A stretch of DNA of 61,966 nt from Bacteriovoracia bacterium (GCA_030427595.1 JAUIBX010000003.1:1-61966), one strand, 5' to 3'; counted from the stretch's first letter, positions 50,742 through 59,908 are shown. Translations and numbers: made by a program. Notes: generated by a model not told the origin, from the letters alone.

Positions 50742-53700
50742 CTAAGCTTTCATACTTTCCGATGGAGAAGCTGATCTATTTTTATTTTTGAGAAAGCCCG
50801 GTCTCCAAGAGACGACATCTTCTAAAATAGCATAAGCACAGGGTACCCAGACAAGAGTCAAAATCGTTCCGGAGGTAAGACCCCATGCCATGGCAAGAGT
50901 CATCGGGACTAAGATGGCGTCTGTACCACCAATACCGTAGGCCGTAGGGATTAGACCACTAATCGTTGTAAGGGAAGTCACAAGAACTGCTTTAAGTCTC
51001 AGACCGGATGCTTTTACGAGAATATCGTGGAGACTCATATCACCTTCATCTCTCATCTGATCGATGAAGGATATGAGGACAATACCAGAGTTTACGATAA
51101 TACCACCAAGGCCAATTATACCAATGAGAGCAAGGAAACTAATCGGTCTCCCATGACCCCAAAAGGCAATGGAAAAGCCTAAGAGTCCTAGGGGAATTGT
51201 TGTCATAATGATCGCCGGTCTTAAGAATGACCTAAAGAGAAATACCAAGAGAGCAAAGATACCAATTAAGCTCAGAACTAGGGCGTCTTTTAGAGACTCC
51301 ATAGATTCTTTTGTACTTTCCGCAACACCACCAAAGACAAGTGAAACTGAGGGAAAGTTTGGAGAAAACTTATTGTAGAGTGTCTCAAGCTTTTTGTTGG
51401 CCTCCACGGCAGTTATCAATTCGTCATTTACATTACCTGTGAGTGTTTTTGAACGCTTGAAATCATAGCGCTTGATATGAGGAGCACCCTTACTTTCATG
51501 AAAGGTCGCAATTGTCCCAAGGGGCACCAGGTTACCACGGTTGTCCATAACCATAAGTTGCTTTAAGTCTTCAGTATTTTTTCTAAAGGGTTCTTTAAAG
51601 CGCACCATAAGGTCCACATCTTTATTATCTAGAGTAACTGTGGAGACAATAAGGCCAGCAATCGATGCTCTTACAGTAGTCCCAATGGAATCTACATTAA
51701 GGCCTAACTGATCTGCTTTGACATAATCAATATCAATATAGACTTCGTTGTCACCAAAGACATCATCAACCTTGAGGTCGCTGATTCCTTTGGTTTTCGC
51801 CAGTTCCTCACTAATTTGCGAGATCAGGTTATCCAGATCTTTTGAAGAGTTGGAGCGAAAGGTTGCTTCAATATCATTTCCAACAGGTGGTCCATTTACC
51901 ATCGCTTCAAAGGAGATATTATCAGCATAGGTCTTCCAATTGATGGCACGTAATTTTTTTAGGCCATCAATATGACTAAGATTATTTTTTGCCTCTTCTG
52001 TCACATAAATAGTCGCCATCCCCACATTATTTCCATCTTTTGCCTTGGGGTCATTGGGTTGCATTTTAGAAGTACCAGCCCTGGTCACAATATGATTAAC
52101 ATCTTTTCCAAGTGCTTCCTTGATATCTTGGGAAAGCCTTTCTAAGGCAGCATTTGTTTTCTTTAAGCGAGTGCCACTATTCATCTCCAAGCGAGCAATA
52201 TAAATCTCTGTTTGATCAGGAGGGAAGAGGATGAACTTATTAGCAACGCCCATTAAGAAAATGGAAACCACAAAGCTGACAACAAAGGCAACGGCCATCC
52301 AGTAACGGTGACGAACTGACCAGTCCATGAGCGCTTCAAATTTTAATTGATACTTAGCAAACCAATCGGAATGGCCTTCATCTGTTGCTTGCTTAACTTC
52401 TCCTCCTCCAAGGACCAGTCGCATCGGTAAAAGGAAGAAAGATTCTCCAAGGGAGGCAATAAGAGAAATAGTTACAACAATGGGAATGTATTTAATGAAT
52501 TGGCCCATGATGCCTTTAGTTACAAGCATAGGAAGAAAGGCCGCAATCGTTGTAAAGGCGGTTGCCGTGATGGGCAACCATAACTTTTCTACAGATTCTA
52601 ATGCCGCATCAAGAGAGCTCATTCCTTCTTGGCGCAAACGAGTATAGTTTTCAGATATCACGACCGAGTTATCAACGAGCATCCCAAGTGCAATAACAAG
52701 GGCCAAAATAGTAATGGCATTGAGGTTCATGCCATAACTTGGCATGAGGCCCATCGTCGCTAAAATGGCAAGAGGCAAAGAGAGGGAGGCCAATATACCA
52801 ATCCTGCCCGGAAGAAAGATGAAGAGAAAGACAATGACCAGAACTAAGCCTGATACGGCATTGGAGGTAAGAACATCTAAACGATTGGCAACCTTTTTGG
52901 ACTCATTATTATAAACGGCAAATTTAAATTCATCGCCGTAGCGCTTTCTAAATGATTGCAGTTTGGCATCAATGGCATTAACCAAAGTAATCGTATCGGC
53001 GCCACCTTTTTTACTAACGATAATAATTGTGGAGTCTTCTCCATTGTAGCGAGTGCGAACCTTTATTTCCTCTTCGCTATCTTCAACAGTTGCGATGTCT
53101 TTTAAATAAACTTTTCGCCCTGTGAAGTTAGAACGAATAAGGATATTTTCTAGTTCCTTATCACTTGTAATTTTCCCCTCAAGTCTTAGGAGCTTTTGAT
53201 TCTGGGTTTCCTTAAGGTTTCCTCCTGGCACATTCACGTTTCGAGCTTGGATTTTGCCAATAACCTCTCTAACTCCTATGTGGTACTCGTTGAGCTTTTG
53301 ATAATCGAGACGGATTTGGAAACGACGAGGGGCAAATCCCACCAAACGAGCTTCTTTTACAAGTTTATTATCTTCAAATTCTTCCTTGAGAAGGTCGGCA
53401 ACAAGATCCCTTTTTCGATCTTTATTCGGTCCGACAACGGCCACCTCAAGAACAGGAAATTCCTCAGACTTAATTTCAGTGTATACAGGATCATCAATGA
53501 GGTCCTGTGGCAGACCAGTCACTCCATCAATCGCTCTTTGGAGGTCTGCCATAACCTCATCCACATTATCGACATTATCCATGTCGGCTCGGATAAAAAT
53601 AGTTGATAGCCCAGACTGGGATACCGAACGGACATCTTTAATGCCAGAGACTTCTCTTATTTTGTCCTCAATGGGCTTGGTGATTTTAGTTTCAATATCT

Positions 53701-53873
53701 TCTGCTGAGGCACCATCATAGCGTGTCGTAACAAAGGATTGAGCAAAATCAACGGTCGGGTATGACTCGGCATTCATCTTGCCTAGCCCTTGAAGGCCAA
53801 GAACGAGGAGGCCTAAGGTCAAGACGATCGTGAATTTTGAGTTCTTTATAAAAAATTCTGTTAATGATCTCAT
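50742..53873 (-). CDS. RND-family efflux permease
   Basis: The 1043-residue protein has the RND layout: TM1 (about 13-32), a porter domain, TM2-7, a second porter domain and TM8-12. The proton-relay segment in TM4 reads GMLVDNSVVISENY, so the second Asp of the usual DD pair is Asn, a variant seen in many non-AcrB RND pumps. It lies between the TolC gene (26-base gap) and the TetR gene (9-base gap). No periplasmic adaptor gene is in the operon, so either one is encoded elsewhere or the pump works differently. Substrate is unknown. Confidence 0.92.
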   Translation of the reverse strand: MRSLTEFFIKNSKFTIVLTLGLLVLGLQGLGKMNAESYPTVDFAQSFVTTRYDGASAEDIETKITKPIEDKIREVSGIKDVRSVSQSGLSTIFIRADMDNVDNVDEVMADLQRAIDGVTGLPQDLIDDPVYTEIKSEEFPVLEVAVVGPNKDRKRDLVADLLKEEFEDNKLVKEARLVGFAPRRFQIRLDYQKLNEYHIGVREVIGKIQARNVNVPGGNLKETQNQKLLRLEGKITSDKELENILIRSNFTGRKVYLKDIATVEDSEEEIKVRTRYNGEDSTIIIVSKKGGADTITLVNAIDAKLQSFRKRYGDEFKFAVYNNESKKVANRLDVLTSNAVSGLVLVIVFLFIFLPGRIGILASLSLPLAILATMGLMPSYGMNLNAITILALVIALGMLVDNSVVISENYTRLRQEGMSSLDAALESVEKLWLPITATAFTTIAAFLPMLVTKGIMGQFIKYIPIVVTISLIASLGESFFLLPMRLVLGGGEVKQATDEGHSDWFAKYQLKFEALMDWSVRHRYWMAVAFVVSFVVSIFLMGVANKFILFPPDQTEIYIARLEMNSGTRLKKTNAALERLSQDIKEALGKDVNHIVTRAGTSKMQPNDPKAKDGNNVGMATIYVTEEAKNNLSHIDGLKKLRAINWKTYADNISFEAMVNGPPVGNDIEATFRSNSSKDLDNLISQISEELAKTKGISDLKVDDVFGDNEVYIDIDYVKADQLGLNVDSIGTTVRASIAGLIVSTVTLDNKDVDLMVRFKEPFRKNTEDLKQLMVMDNRGNLVPLGTIATFHESKGAPHIKRYDFKRSKTLTGNVNDELITAVEANKKLETLYNKFSPNFPSVSLVFGGVAESTKESMESLKDALVLSLIGIFALLVFLFRSFLRPAIIMTTIPLGLLGFSIAFWGHGRPISFLALIGIIGLGGIIVNSGIVLISFIDQMRDEGDMSLHDILVKASGLRLKAVLVTSLTTISGLIPTAYGIGGTDAILVPMTLAMAWGLTSGTILTLVWVPCAYAILEDVVSWRPGFLKNKNRSASPSESMKA

Positions 53874-53899
53874 ATGAGTTTCCTATTAACCTAATAGAT

Positions 53900-55387
53900 T
53901 TATTTACTTGCGTTTAAGGGGCAAGGGGTTTGGGTATAAACACTTAAGTAATCAAAGATGGTGTTGATCACAGTAAGCTTGGTTCTGATTTCATCGATAT
54001 TAGATTGGAGGAATTGATCCTGCTCTTGCACAAGTTGTTCAACAGTAAGACGAGCTTGATTATATTTACGTTGAGAATTTTTAAGTGAAATACCGAGATA
54101 CTTGGTGTTTTCTTTTTGGTTTCTGATGATTTCTTGGAGAAGTCCCACCTGACGCACTGTTTGTGTATGGTAGGCCTTAACTTTGGCGAGTTCCTTTTCC
54201 ACCTGGGAGCGATACTTAAGCTTTGTGGCCTTATTGAGGACCTCTTGAGTCGTTTTCTTCTTACTTTCTAGTGGGATATTAAGACGCAGGCCGACGGCAA
54301 CATTTCTTCTCGGATCATCACTTAGGTCACTCATCGCATCTGAGTTCGAGTTTGATCGTCCTTTCACACCATATTCGGTTTGCAGTTCTACATCTATATC
54401 ATCGTAGGTATTGTTGATATTTCTTTCGAGCTTTTCCTGTTTTTCAAGTGAAGAAACAATCTCATCATATTTTGTGAAGCGCATTGGAGGTTGGCCTTCA
54501 CTTGCAATAGTTGCAGTACAGGCAAGTACTTTTTGTACTGTTTGATCAATGTCATAAGGTTTCAACTTAACTTCTTTAAGAGAGATACTTGGTAAGAGCT
54601 CCTTTAGACTTTTCACTAAACTTTCCCTTTCATATTTAAGAGAAATAATACTGGCCTGACGTGCGGCTACCTGAGATTGATAGCGTGCCACTTCCCCTGC
54701 ATCTGCGATGTTGTTGCGCCGGCGGCGTTTGGCCTCTTTGACTTGTTTTAAGCTACTCTTAAGTAGTCCTTCAGAGATTTTCAAAGCCTCTTGATTGGCC
54801 ACAATACTCCAGTAGATCTTTCTTAGGTTATTGGAAAAGGTTGCTACGCCAATTTCTTTTTGCCAGCGTGCTTGTTGACTATAGGCCTGTGCCTTTTCTA
54901 GCTGAGAACGAGTTCTCTTGGAGATGAGATCTTTCCAAAGATTCACACCTAACTGAAGACTAAGTCCTGAGGTGCTGGCATTAGAAACAAAGTTGTTAGA
55001 GAATTGCTCTTGAAAACCTCTAAGACCGACAGTAACCCCTGAAGTAAAGTTTCTCGTAACCTTAACTTCGTAATTTTTTACGGGACTCGTTACAGGAATA
55101 AATTGGGCGAATTGTTTTTCTTTTGTTTCATAGTAGGAGGCGCTAGCTTCGAGATTTGTATTGAATTTATCATCAATTGATTTCTCTTGGGCCTGGGCAC
55201 CAACTAAAGCACTATTGATTTGATCTATAGTTGGAGGGTTCTCTTTTAAAATCTCTAAAAGGAATTGCTCGTCGATATAAACCGTTTGGTCATTATTGTT
55301 GACTGCACCTGTTTGTGCCCTAGTTGCCAATGCAAAGAAAAGTGCAATGGCGAAGACCGTGATGGCCTTAAAGTTCATGGTTTTCAT
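53900..55387 (-). CDS. TolC-like outer-membrane efflux protein
   Basis: The 495-residue protein has a signal peptide (MKTMNFKAITVFAIALFFALATRA) and the two-repeat coiled-coil layout of the OEP family: long helices (about 165-260 and 360-470) and beta parts (NYEVKVTRNFTSGVTVGLRG; RRNVAVGLRLNIPLESKK). It would form the outer-membrane channel for the RND permease encoded next. The ATG at 55387 has AAGAGG five bases upstream. The promoter region contains the dyads at 55419-55482. Confidence 0.85.
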   Translation of the reverse strand: MKTMNFKAITVFAIALFFALATRAQTGAVNNNDQTVYIDEQFLLEILKENPPTIDQINSALVGAQAQEKSIDDKFNTNLEASASYYETKEKQFAQFIPVTSPVKNYEVKVTRNFTSGVTVGLRGFQEQFSNNFVSNASTSGLSLQLGVNLWKDLISKRTRSQLEKAQAYSQQARWQKEIGVATFSNNLRKIYWSIVANQEALKISEGLLKSSLKQVKEAKRRRRNNIADAGEVARYQSQVAARQASIISLKYERESLVKSLKELLPSISLKEVKLKPYDIDQTVQKVLACTATIASEGQPPMRFTKYDEIVSSLEKQEKLERNINNTYDDIDVELQTEYGVKGRSNSNSDAMSDLSDDPRRNVAVGLRLNIPLESKKKTTQEVLNKATKLKYRSQVEKELAKVKAYHTQTVRQVGLLQEIIRNQKENTKYLGISLKNSQRKYNQARLTVEQLVQEQDQFLQSNIDEIRTKLTVINTIFDYLSVYTQTPCPLNASK

Positions 55388-55418
55388 ACAGACCTCTTAG
55401 CTGGCTTTTCTAATATTC

Positions 55419-55482
55419 AAACAATTGTTTAAATTAAACACTCGTTTAAATTAACATCGTTTCAAATTTAAAACAACTGTTT
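55419..55482 (-). promoter_or_regulatory. Repeated operator dyads, likely TetR-binding sites
   Basis: AAACAATTGTTT (55419-55430), AAACACTCGTTT (55436-55447) and AAACAACTGTTT (55471-55482) share AAAC-N4-GTTT, each extended by AAATT on one side, plus a lone half-site GTTT at 55459. They sit 32-95 bases upstream of the TolC start and overlap where the operon promoter must lie. Confidence 0.7.
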
Positions 55483-55535
55483 AAATTTGAATAAGTAATT
55501 GAAAATATAACGAAAAATTGATGTTTAGGAACTGT

Positions 55536-57467
55536 CTAGGAATCTAATTGCTCGTAGAGGACGAGTAGTTCTTCCTCTTTTTCAAGCTTCTTTTGGGACA
55601 ATTGGGCGAGCTTTTCTATGGTCTCAGGCTCACTTTGAAGGGCGCCAAGCTCGTTCATGAGGTTGTCGATCTTGTCGATTAAGGATTCAGTCTCCTCAAT
55701 TTTCTTGGTGAGTTCACTTTGGTTAACGCTTTTTGTGTTTGATTGAGGAGAACTAGAAGAGGCTTCAGGTTCATTTTTCGTACTGTTTTGATATTCATTT
55801 TCTTGCCACTGCATTTCCCTCATTTCTCTTTCGAGAGCCTTGGCTTCGAGATAGGTTTCTGCTTGTTCGTAGCCACCTTCAAAGACTTCAATTTTTTTCT
55901 CTTCAAGAAGAAAGAGACGGTTGGTGGTGTTTTTCAAAAAGGCCCTGTCGTGTGAAATTAAAATGACAGAACCTTTGAATTGATCAAGTGTTCTTTCAAG
56001 AATAAGGAGTGTCTCCAGGTCTAAATCATTCGTCGGCTCATCAAAAATCCAAATATCTGCATCTTCTTTGAGGTTGAGGGCCAATTGTAGGCGGTTTCTC
56101 TCACCACCAGAAAAGGTTTTAAGTGGTCTGTGAATTTCATCACCATTAAAGAGAAAGGATTTGAAGTAACTCATGACATGCTGAACTCTTCCATCCGGAA
56201 GAGAAACCTGATCAGAGCCCTCTCCTAAAATTTCATAGGGGCTCTTTTCTAAAGGAAGCTCTTTTCTCTGTTGAGAAAAAAAGCATATTTTTAATTCAGG
56301 AGCTTTTTTGATCTCTCCCTCTAAGGGAGGCAATTGTCCAGAGAGTACCTTAAGGAGAGTTGTTTTTCCGGTACCATTGTCACCGACAAGTCCTACCTTA
56401 TTACCGCGATAGATACTGAAGTTGAGATGATGGAAGAGAATATCTTTGGCACTATAGCCAAAGGACAGGTTTTTAACTTCAAAGATCACTTTGGACTTTT
56501 TCTGAGAGTCCTGCAGAGAAAGCTCCAGTTCCCTACGTGCGCCTTCTTTTATTTTTTGAATATCTTTTTTTAAGTTTTCAAAACCCTCAACCCTTTTCTT
56601 TGAGCGGGTACCGCGGGCCTTTATTCCCTGCTTCATCCACGCGTCTTCTCTGCGAAAACTATTTTGAAGGCGATCTAGAATTTTTAAGCGTTCCTTTTCT
56701 TTGAGGGCCTGCTCTGCAAGAAAGTCCGTGTAGCTGCCATTGAAAGTCGTGATTTGTTGGCGGTCTATTTGGAAAATTTTATTTGTGGTTTTTCCAAGGA
56801 GGTAGCGATCGTGGGTCGTCAGAATAAAAGTTTTACTACTCAGGAGGAGTTCTTGCTCAAAGTGGCGAATCGTATCGATATCGAGATGGTTTGTGGGCTC
56901 ATCATAGAGAATGAGTTCGCGTTCGGAGCTAAGACCCAAGGCCAAAAGACATTTCTTCTTTTGACCCCCACTTAATGTTCCAAGCTCAAGATTTTCATCC
57001 TCGAGGCCTAAACTTTTGCAGTAGGAGAGATAAGCCTGATGTGAGCCCCAGGGGTTGGAGTGTTCCAAGTCACTAAGAATGACTTCTTGATTTTTAAGGT
57101 CCTTATCACTTGCTTTATTTTGAGCCACTCTTTCATTGATGGCATCGAGGAGATCTAGTTTAGTTTTCTCTTCTTGATGAAAGTACCAAAAGATATCACT
57201 CACTGAGGTTTGGTGAGAGATTTCAGTGGGCATGTCCTGAGGGACGTGGAAATAGGAATAGCTTTCATTTTTATCAAAGGTGAAGGGGGGAACGGACTGG
57301 TCTGCAGAGATTTCTCCCTCAAGTATCTTGAAGAGAGAAGACTTTCCCTTACCATTTAGACCTAAGAGGCCAATTCGATCACCTTTATGAATCACCAATT
57401 CAGCGTCTTTAAAGAGCACTTTTGAGCCGAAACTAAGGTGGAGGTGGCGAAATGAGCAAAGGATCAA
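55536..57467 (-). CDS. Uup-type ABC-F ATPase
   Basis: The 643-residue protein has two ABC domains without membrane segments, a linker rich in basic residues between them (about 235-300), and a C-terminal coiled coil (about 570-640). Walker A motifs are GLNGKGKSS and GDNGTGKTT, signatures LSGGQKKK and FSGGERNR, Walker B YDEPTNHLD and FDEPTNDLD. ABC-F proteins act on ribosomes; the C-terminal extension fits the Uup/EttA-like group. I start at TTG 57467 with GGAG seven bases upstream. Confidence 0.9.
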   Translation of the reverse strand: MILCSFRHLHLSFGSKVLFKDAELVIHKGDRIGLLGLNGKGKSSLFKILEGEISADQSVPPFTFDKNESYSYFHVPQDMPTEISHQTSVSDIFWYFHQEEKTKLDLLDAINERVAQNKASDKDLKNQEVILSDLEHSNPWGSHQAYLSYCKSLGLEDENLELGTLSGGQKKKCLLALGLSSERELILYDEPTNHLDIDTIRHFEQELLLSSKTFILTTHDRYLLGKTTNKIFQIDRQQITTFNGSYTDFLAEQALKEKERLKILDRLQNSFRREDAWMKQGIKARGTRSKKRVEGFENLKKDIQKIKEGARRELELSLQDSQKKSKVIFEVKNLSFGYSAKDILFHHLNFSIYRGNKVGLVGDNGTGKTTLLKVLSGQLPPLEGEIKKAPELKICFFSQQRKELPLEKSPYEILGEGSDQVSLPDGRVQHVMSYFKSFLFNGDEIHRPLKTFSGGERNRLQLALNLKEDADIWIFDEPTNDLDLETLLILERTLDQFKGSVILISHDRAFLKNTTNRLFLLEEKKIEVFEGGYEQAETYLEAKALEREMREMQWQENEYQNSTKNEPEASSSSPQSNTKSVNQSELTKKIEETESLIDKIDNLMNELGALQSEPETIEKLAQLSQKKLEKEEELLVLYEQLDS

Positions 57468-57686
57468 TTGAAAGCTCCAAAAATTGATTATTCCCAACAA
57501 TTACAATGTGTTATTAGGGAGTCTAGTAAAATTACAACTTGGTTTAAACCCCTTTCTCTTGCCTTTGTAAACCAATGAACGGCAAAACTTTCCCTGTGGT
57601 CAAAGCTTTATGACGCAAGATGTATAATAATTGTAGATGGGTATGTTTCGACCATCTAAGATTTAGATAAAGTGAGGTCAAATTCC

Positions 57687-58358
57687 ATGGTTATGCCGGC
57701 AATTGCCACAAGAACCTACAAACTTTTTGAAAAAGATTCTTCTTTTAGAAAGTTGATTAAGAGAATGACCACAAAGCTTAAGAAAATGAACGATCCCATG
57801 AAGAGGGCCCACTTCGTTCATCAAAAAATTGACCACGAAATTAAAGAACAATTTAAAAATCCCAGTGTCCAAACATTAGTTCAGTGTAAGAAAGGTTGCT
57901 CAGCGTGTTGCCATTCACAAGTGGCCATTACTGAAGGTGAGGCTCAAATCCTTGCTCAAAGGATAAATGAAGGCGCTGAGGTTAACTATGAAAGATTGCA
58001 TCTTCAGGCCAAGGCAGGAACTTCTACCTCGGCCTTTTTTAAAATGTCATTTGAAGATAGGGCGTGTGCATTTTTAACGGATAGGGGACTTTGCTCTGTT
58101 TATGAGGATAGACCCTCTGTTTGTCGTACTAATTATGTTCTAAGTGATCCTAAAAATTGCGAAATTCGTGCTGGGGAAAATCCCACAGTACAACTTCTCA
58201 ATACTTTTAGTGCTGATAGTTGGGTCTATAGCCTCTTTCAGTTGAGAGAAAAGAATGGTGCTCTCGCTCCTTCTCTTCTTGCCATTCTTGAAGAAGAAAA
58301 GAAACAGGCATCCAAGGCCTTCCCTTGGTCAGGGCCAGACCAATCCATCGACTCCTAA
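57687..58358 (+). CDS. YkgJ-type Fe-S/zinc-binding CxxCC protein
   Basis: The 223-residue protein has the YkgJ cluster motif C71-x2-C74-C75 in KKGCSACCHSQVAITEGEA, then a second half with RACAFLTDRGLCSVYEDRPSVCR, the conserved RPxxCR. Members bind a metal or Fe-S cluster; roles are largely unknown. ATG 57687 is chosen because GAGGT lies eight bases upstream; GTG 57672 is an in-frame alternative. The N-terminal part (to residue 60) is extra and basic. Confidence 0.8.
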   Translation: MVMPAIATRTYKLFEKDSSFRKLIKRMTTKLKKMNDPMKRAHFVHQKIDHEIKEQFKNPSVQTLVQCKKGCSACCHSQVAITEGEAQILAQRINEGAEVNYERLHLQAKAGTSTSAFFKMSFEDRACAFLTDRGLCSVYEDRPSVCRTNYVLSDPKNCEIRAGENPTVQLLNTFSADSWVYSLFQLREKNGALAPSLLAILEEEKKQASKAFPWSGPDQSIDS

Positions 58359-58414
58359 TTTTAAACACTTGATCAGTAGCGTCTACAAGACTTCAAGCAA
58401 CCTATGCTAGGCTA

Positions 58415-58429
58415 CTCCTCATTAAGGAG
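58415..58429 (+). promoter_or_regulatory. Hairpin that buries the ribosome-binding site
   Basis: CTCCT (58415-58419), loop CATTA, AGGAG (58425-58429). The second arm is the ribosome site of the next gene (ATG 58436), so folding could limit its translation. The stem is only five base pairs and may be coincidental. Confidence 0.35.
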
Positions 58430-58435
58430 AGAGTT

Positions 58436-58771
58436 ATGCTGACAATGTATGGAATCCCCAATTGCGACACCGTTAAAAAGGCGAAAAAGAAATTAGATTC
58501 TATGGGCCTTGAGTATGAATTTTTTAACTTTAAAAAAGAGACGCCAACGAATGATATGCTTGCTCGTTGGGAGAAGTTTTGGGGTGAACTACCTGCGAAT
58601 AAAAGGGGGCCAACTTTTCGTAAAATAAAAGAGCAGTATGAAGGTGCTTCAGCAGCTGGTCAGAAAAAGCTTTTACTTGAAAACCTTTCAGCGATTAAAA
58701 GACCCATTCTTGAAAAAGGTAAGAAGGTCGTTGCGATAGGTTTTGATGAAGATGCCTACAGTAAACTGTAA
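58436..58771 (+). CDS. ArsC/Spx-family (YffB-like) thioredoxin-fold protein
   Basis: The 111-residue protein begins MLTMYGIPNCDTVKKAKKKLDSMGLEYEFFNFKKETPT, the ArsC/YffB N-terminal pattern with one redox Cys (C10), and ends with the family's KRPILEKGKKVVAIGFDEDAYSKL (usually 'lIkRPvl.....vGf....'). YffB members bind glutathione; true arsenate reductases have two more cysteines and an Arg triad, which are not evident. So arsenate reduction is not claimed. Confidence 0.85.
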   Translation: MLTMYGIPNCDTVKKAKKKLDSMGLEYEFFNFKKETPTNDMLARWEKFWGELPANKRGPTFRKIKEQYEGASAAGQKKLLLENLSAIKRPILEKGKKVVAIGFDEDAYSKL

Positions 58772-58798
58772 GCACCTTCTTTAACTAAAAAACTTCGA

Positions 58799-59263
58799 TT
58801 AAACTTCTGGATAAGGAAATGGAGCAAGAAGAGTTTCAAAGCATGATTCACTGAACTCTTCATTTTCTGTTTTCACTGTTTCATATTTCTTAGCGTACTT
58901 ATTCCATCGTTGAACCTTTAAGTTTTGTTCACCAATTTTGATAACGTACTTGTTTTTGGCGTCAACAAAACTAGCACAGCTATCGACAATGACATTATCT
59001 TTAAAGGTGATCCTCGCAACATTGAAGTCTTCATCACCACCACCTTGAATATCTAAAGTGAGTTCTGAAAAGAAGAGTGAGCTTTCAATATCGTACCAGT
59101 TCTCGTTCTCAAGTTCTTTGATCTGGCCTGCAGAGTTCACAAGAAAAATCATCTCGTGCTCATATACTTCAGACCCAATAGAGACTTTGAACATGCCATA
59201 GGTGAAGGCAAAGGCATTGGTATTAAGAACTAAACTCAAAAGTAATGCTGGTATAAATTTCAT
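58799..59263 (-). CDS. Exported protein, beta-rich, function unknown
   Basis: This 154-residue protein has a signal peptide (MKFIPALLLSLVLNTNAFA) and a predicted all-beta mature part (TYGMFKVSIGSEVYEHEMIFLVNSAGQI; DIQGGGDEDFNVARITFKDNVIVD), with two Cys that may be bonded. I start at ATG 59263, six bases after GAGGGG; ATG 59266 is also possible. It is convergent with the ArsC-like gene (28-base gap). No family recognised. Confidence 0.55.
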   Translation of the reverse strand: MKFIPALLLSLVLNTNAFAFTYGMFKVSIGSEVYEHEMIFLVNSAGQIKELENENWYDIESSLFFSELTLDIQGGGDEDFNVARITFKDNVIVDSCASFVDAKNKYVIKIGEQNLKVQRWNKYAKKYETVKTENEEFSESCFETLLAPFPYPEV

Positions 59264-59793
59264 CATATTCCCCTCGTTATTTCCTACAAAGCTAGAACCG
59301 ACCTGACTCATCGAATAGGGACCACCTAAAAATAACGCACTTGAGTCTACGAGCTCTTCACAGCTGTGGGTTTTTCGGGTTGCTAAGTTACTTGAATTCT
59401 TTTTCGCGGGGGGGGGGTTGTGGGGTACTTTTAATCATGGTTGGGTGGTACTTTCTGCGTGCTTAGTTGGCAGGGCCAACTGTCGCTATTGGGTGGGCGA
59501 GGTCGCTTCGCGGCGGCTCGTTCCTTCGGAACTTCGCTGAGGCTTTCCCTTTCGTTGCACCATTCGAACGTGCGTGAATGCCGCGCCCTTCGGGCTGGAT
59601 TCACTCCCTAGTCACATACCTCTGCGCGCCACTTGAATACCCACTGGGCATTCGTGACCGCGCAAGGTCGATGCTCTCATCCTGCCGGATGCGCCAAATT
59701 ATTCTGCTGAAGCTTGGGAGCATACGTAAAGTATGTGACCGAAACGGAGTCGCAGTCGCAAAAGCAATGATGGGTGAAAAATGTTGAGAAAAG
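59264..59793. other. Gene-free, hairpin-dense region next to tRNA-Arg
   Basis: About 530 bases hold no credible gene. From about 59400 on the base composition is richer in G+C than the rest of the window. Contents include a run of ten G (59408-59417), hairpins GTTGGC/GCCAAC (59466-59480), CGAG/CTCG with a TTC loop (59498-59520), GTTCC-TTC-GGAAC (59520-59532), GTGAAT/ATTCAC enclosing GCCC-TTCG-GGGC-like pairing (59574-59604), CATAC/GTATG (59721-59735), and an inverted copy of the tRNA-Arg 3' end (59679-59696). Confidence 0.7.
59679..59696 (+). repeat. Inverted 18-base copy of the tRNA-Arg 3' end
   Basis: ATCCTGCCGGATGCGCCA at 59679-59696 is identical to the last 18 bases of the minus-strand tRNA-Arg (59811-59794), including the T-arm 3' half, the acceptor strand and CCA. 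Flanks do not match. Transcripts from the tRNA promoter would contain two mutually complementary 18-mers about 97 bases apart. Confidence 0.85.
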
Positions 59794-59870
59794 TGGCGCA
59801 TCCGGCAGGATTCGAACCTGCGACCATTCGCTTAGAAGGCGAGTGCTCTATCCAGCTGAGCTACGGATGC
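59794..59870 (-). tRNA. tRNA-Arg (anticodon TCT), CCA encoded
   Basis: The minus strand folds as a full tRNA: acceptor GCATCCG/CGGATGC, D-stem GCTC/GAGC, anticodon loop CTTCTAA with anticodon TCT, T-arm GCAGG-TTCGAAT-CCTGC, then G and an encoded CCA. The lowest anticodon-stem pair is C-A, which is a mild irregularity. TCT reads AGA and AGG codons. A good promoter precedes it, but no strong terminator follows within 100 bases. Confidence 0.96.
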
Positions 59871-59908
59871 GTGTTGCGTTAAGACAATATTCCAAGGGAA
59901 TAGAGTGA

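Noticed and set aside
58436-58771. True arsenate reductase
   Set aside because: Only the N-terminal Cys and the general fold are present; the additional Cys/Arg residues of ArsC are not evident and no arsenic genes are nearby.
59578-59801. Overlapping frames on both strands next to tRNA-Arg
   Set aside because: Each is under 70 codons, runs through palindromes and the tRNA 3'-end copy, and has no signal or domain.
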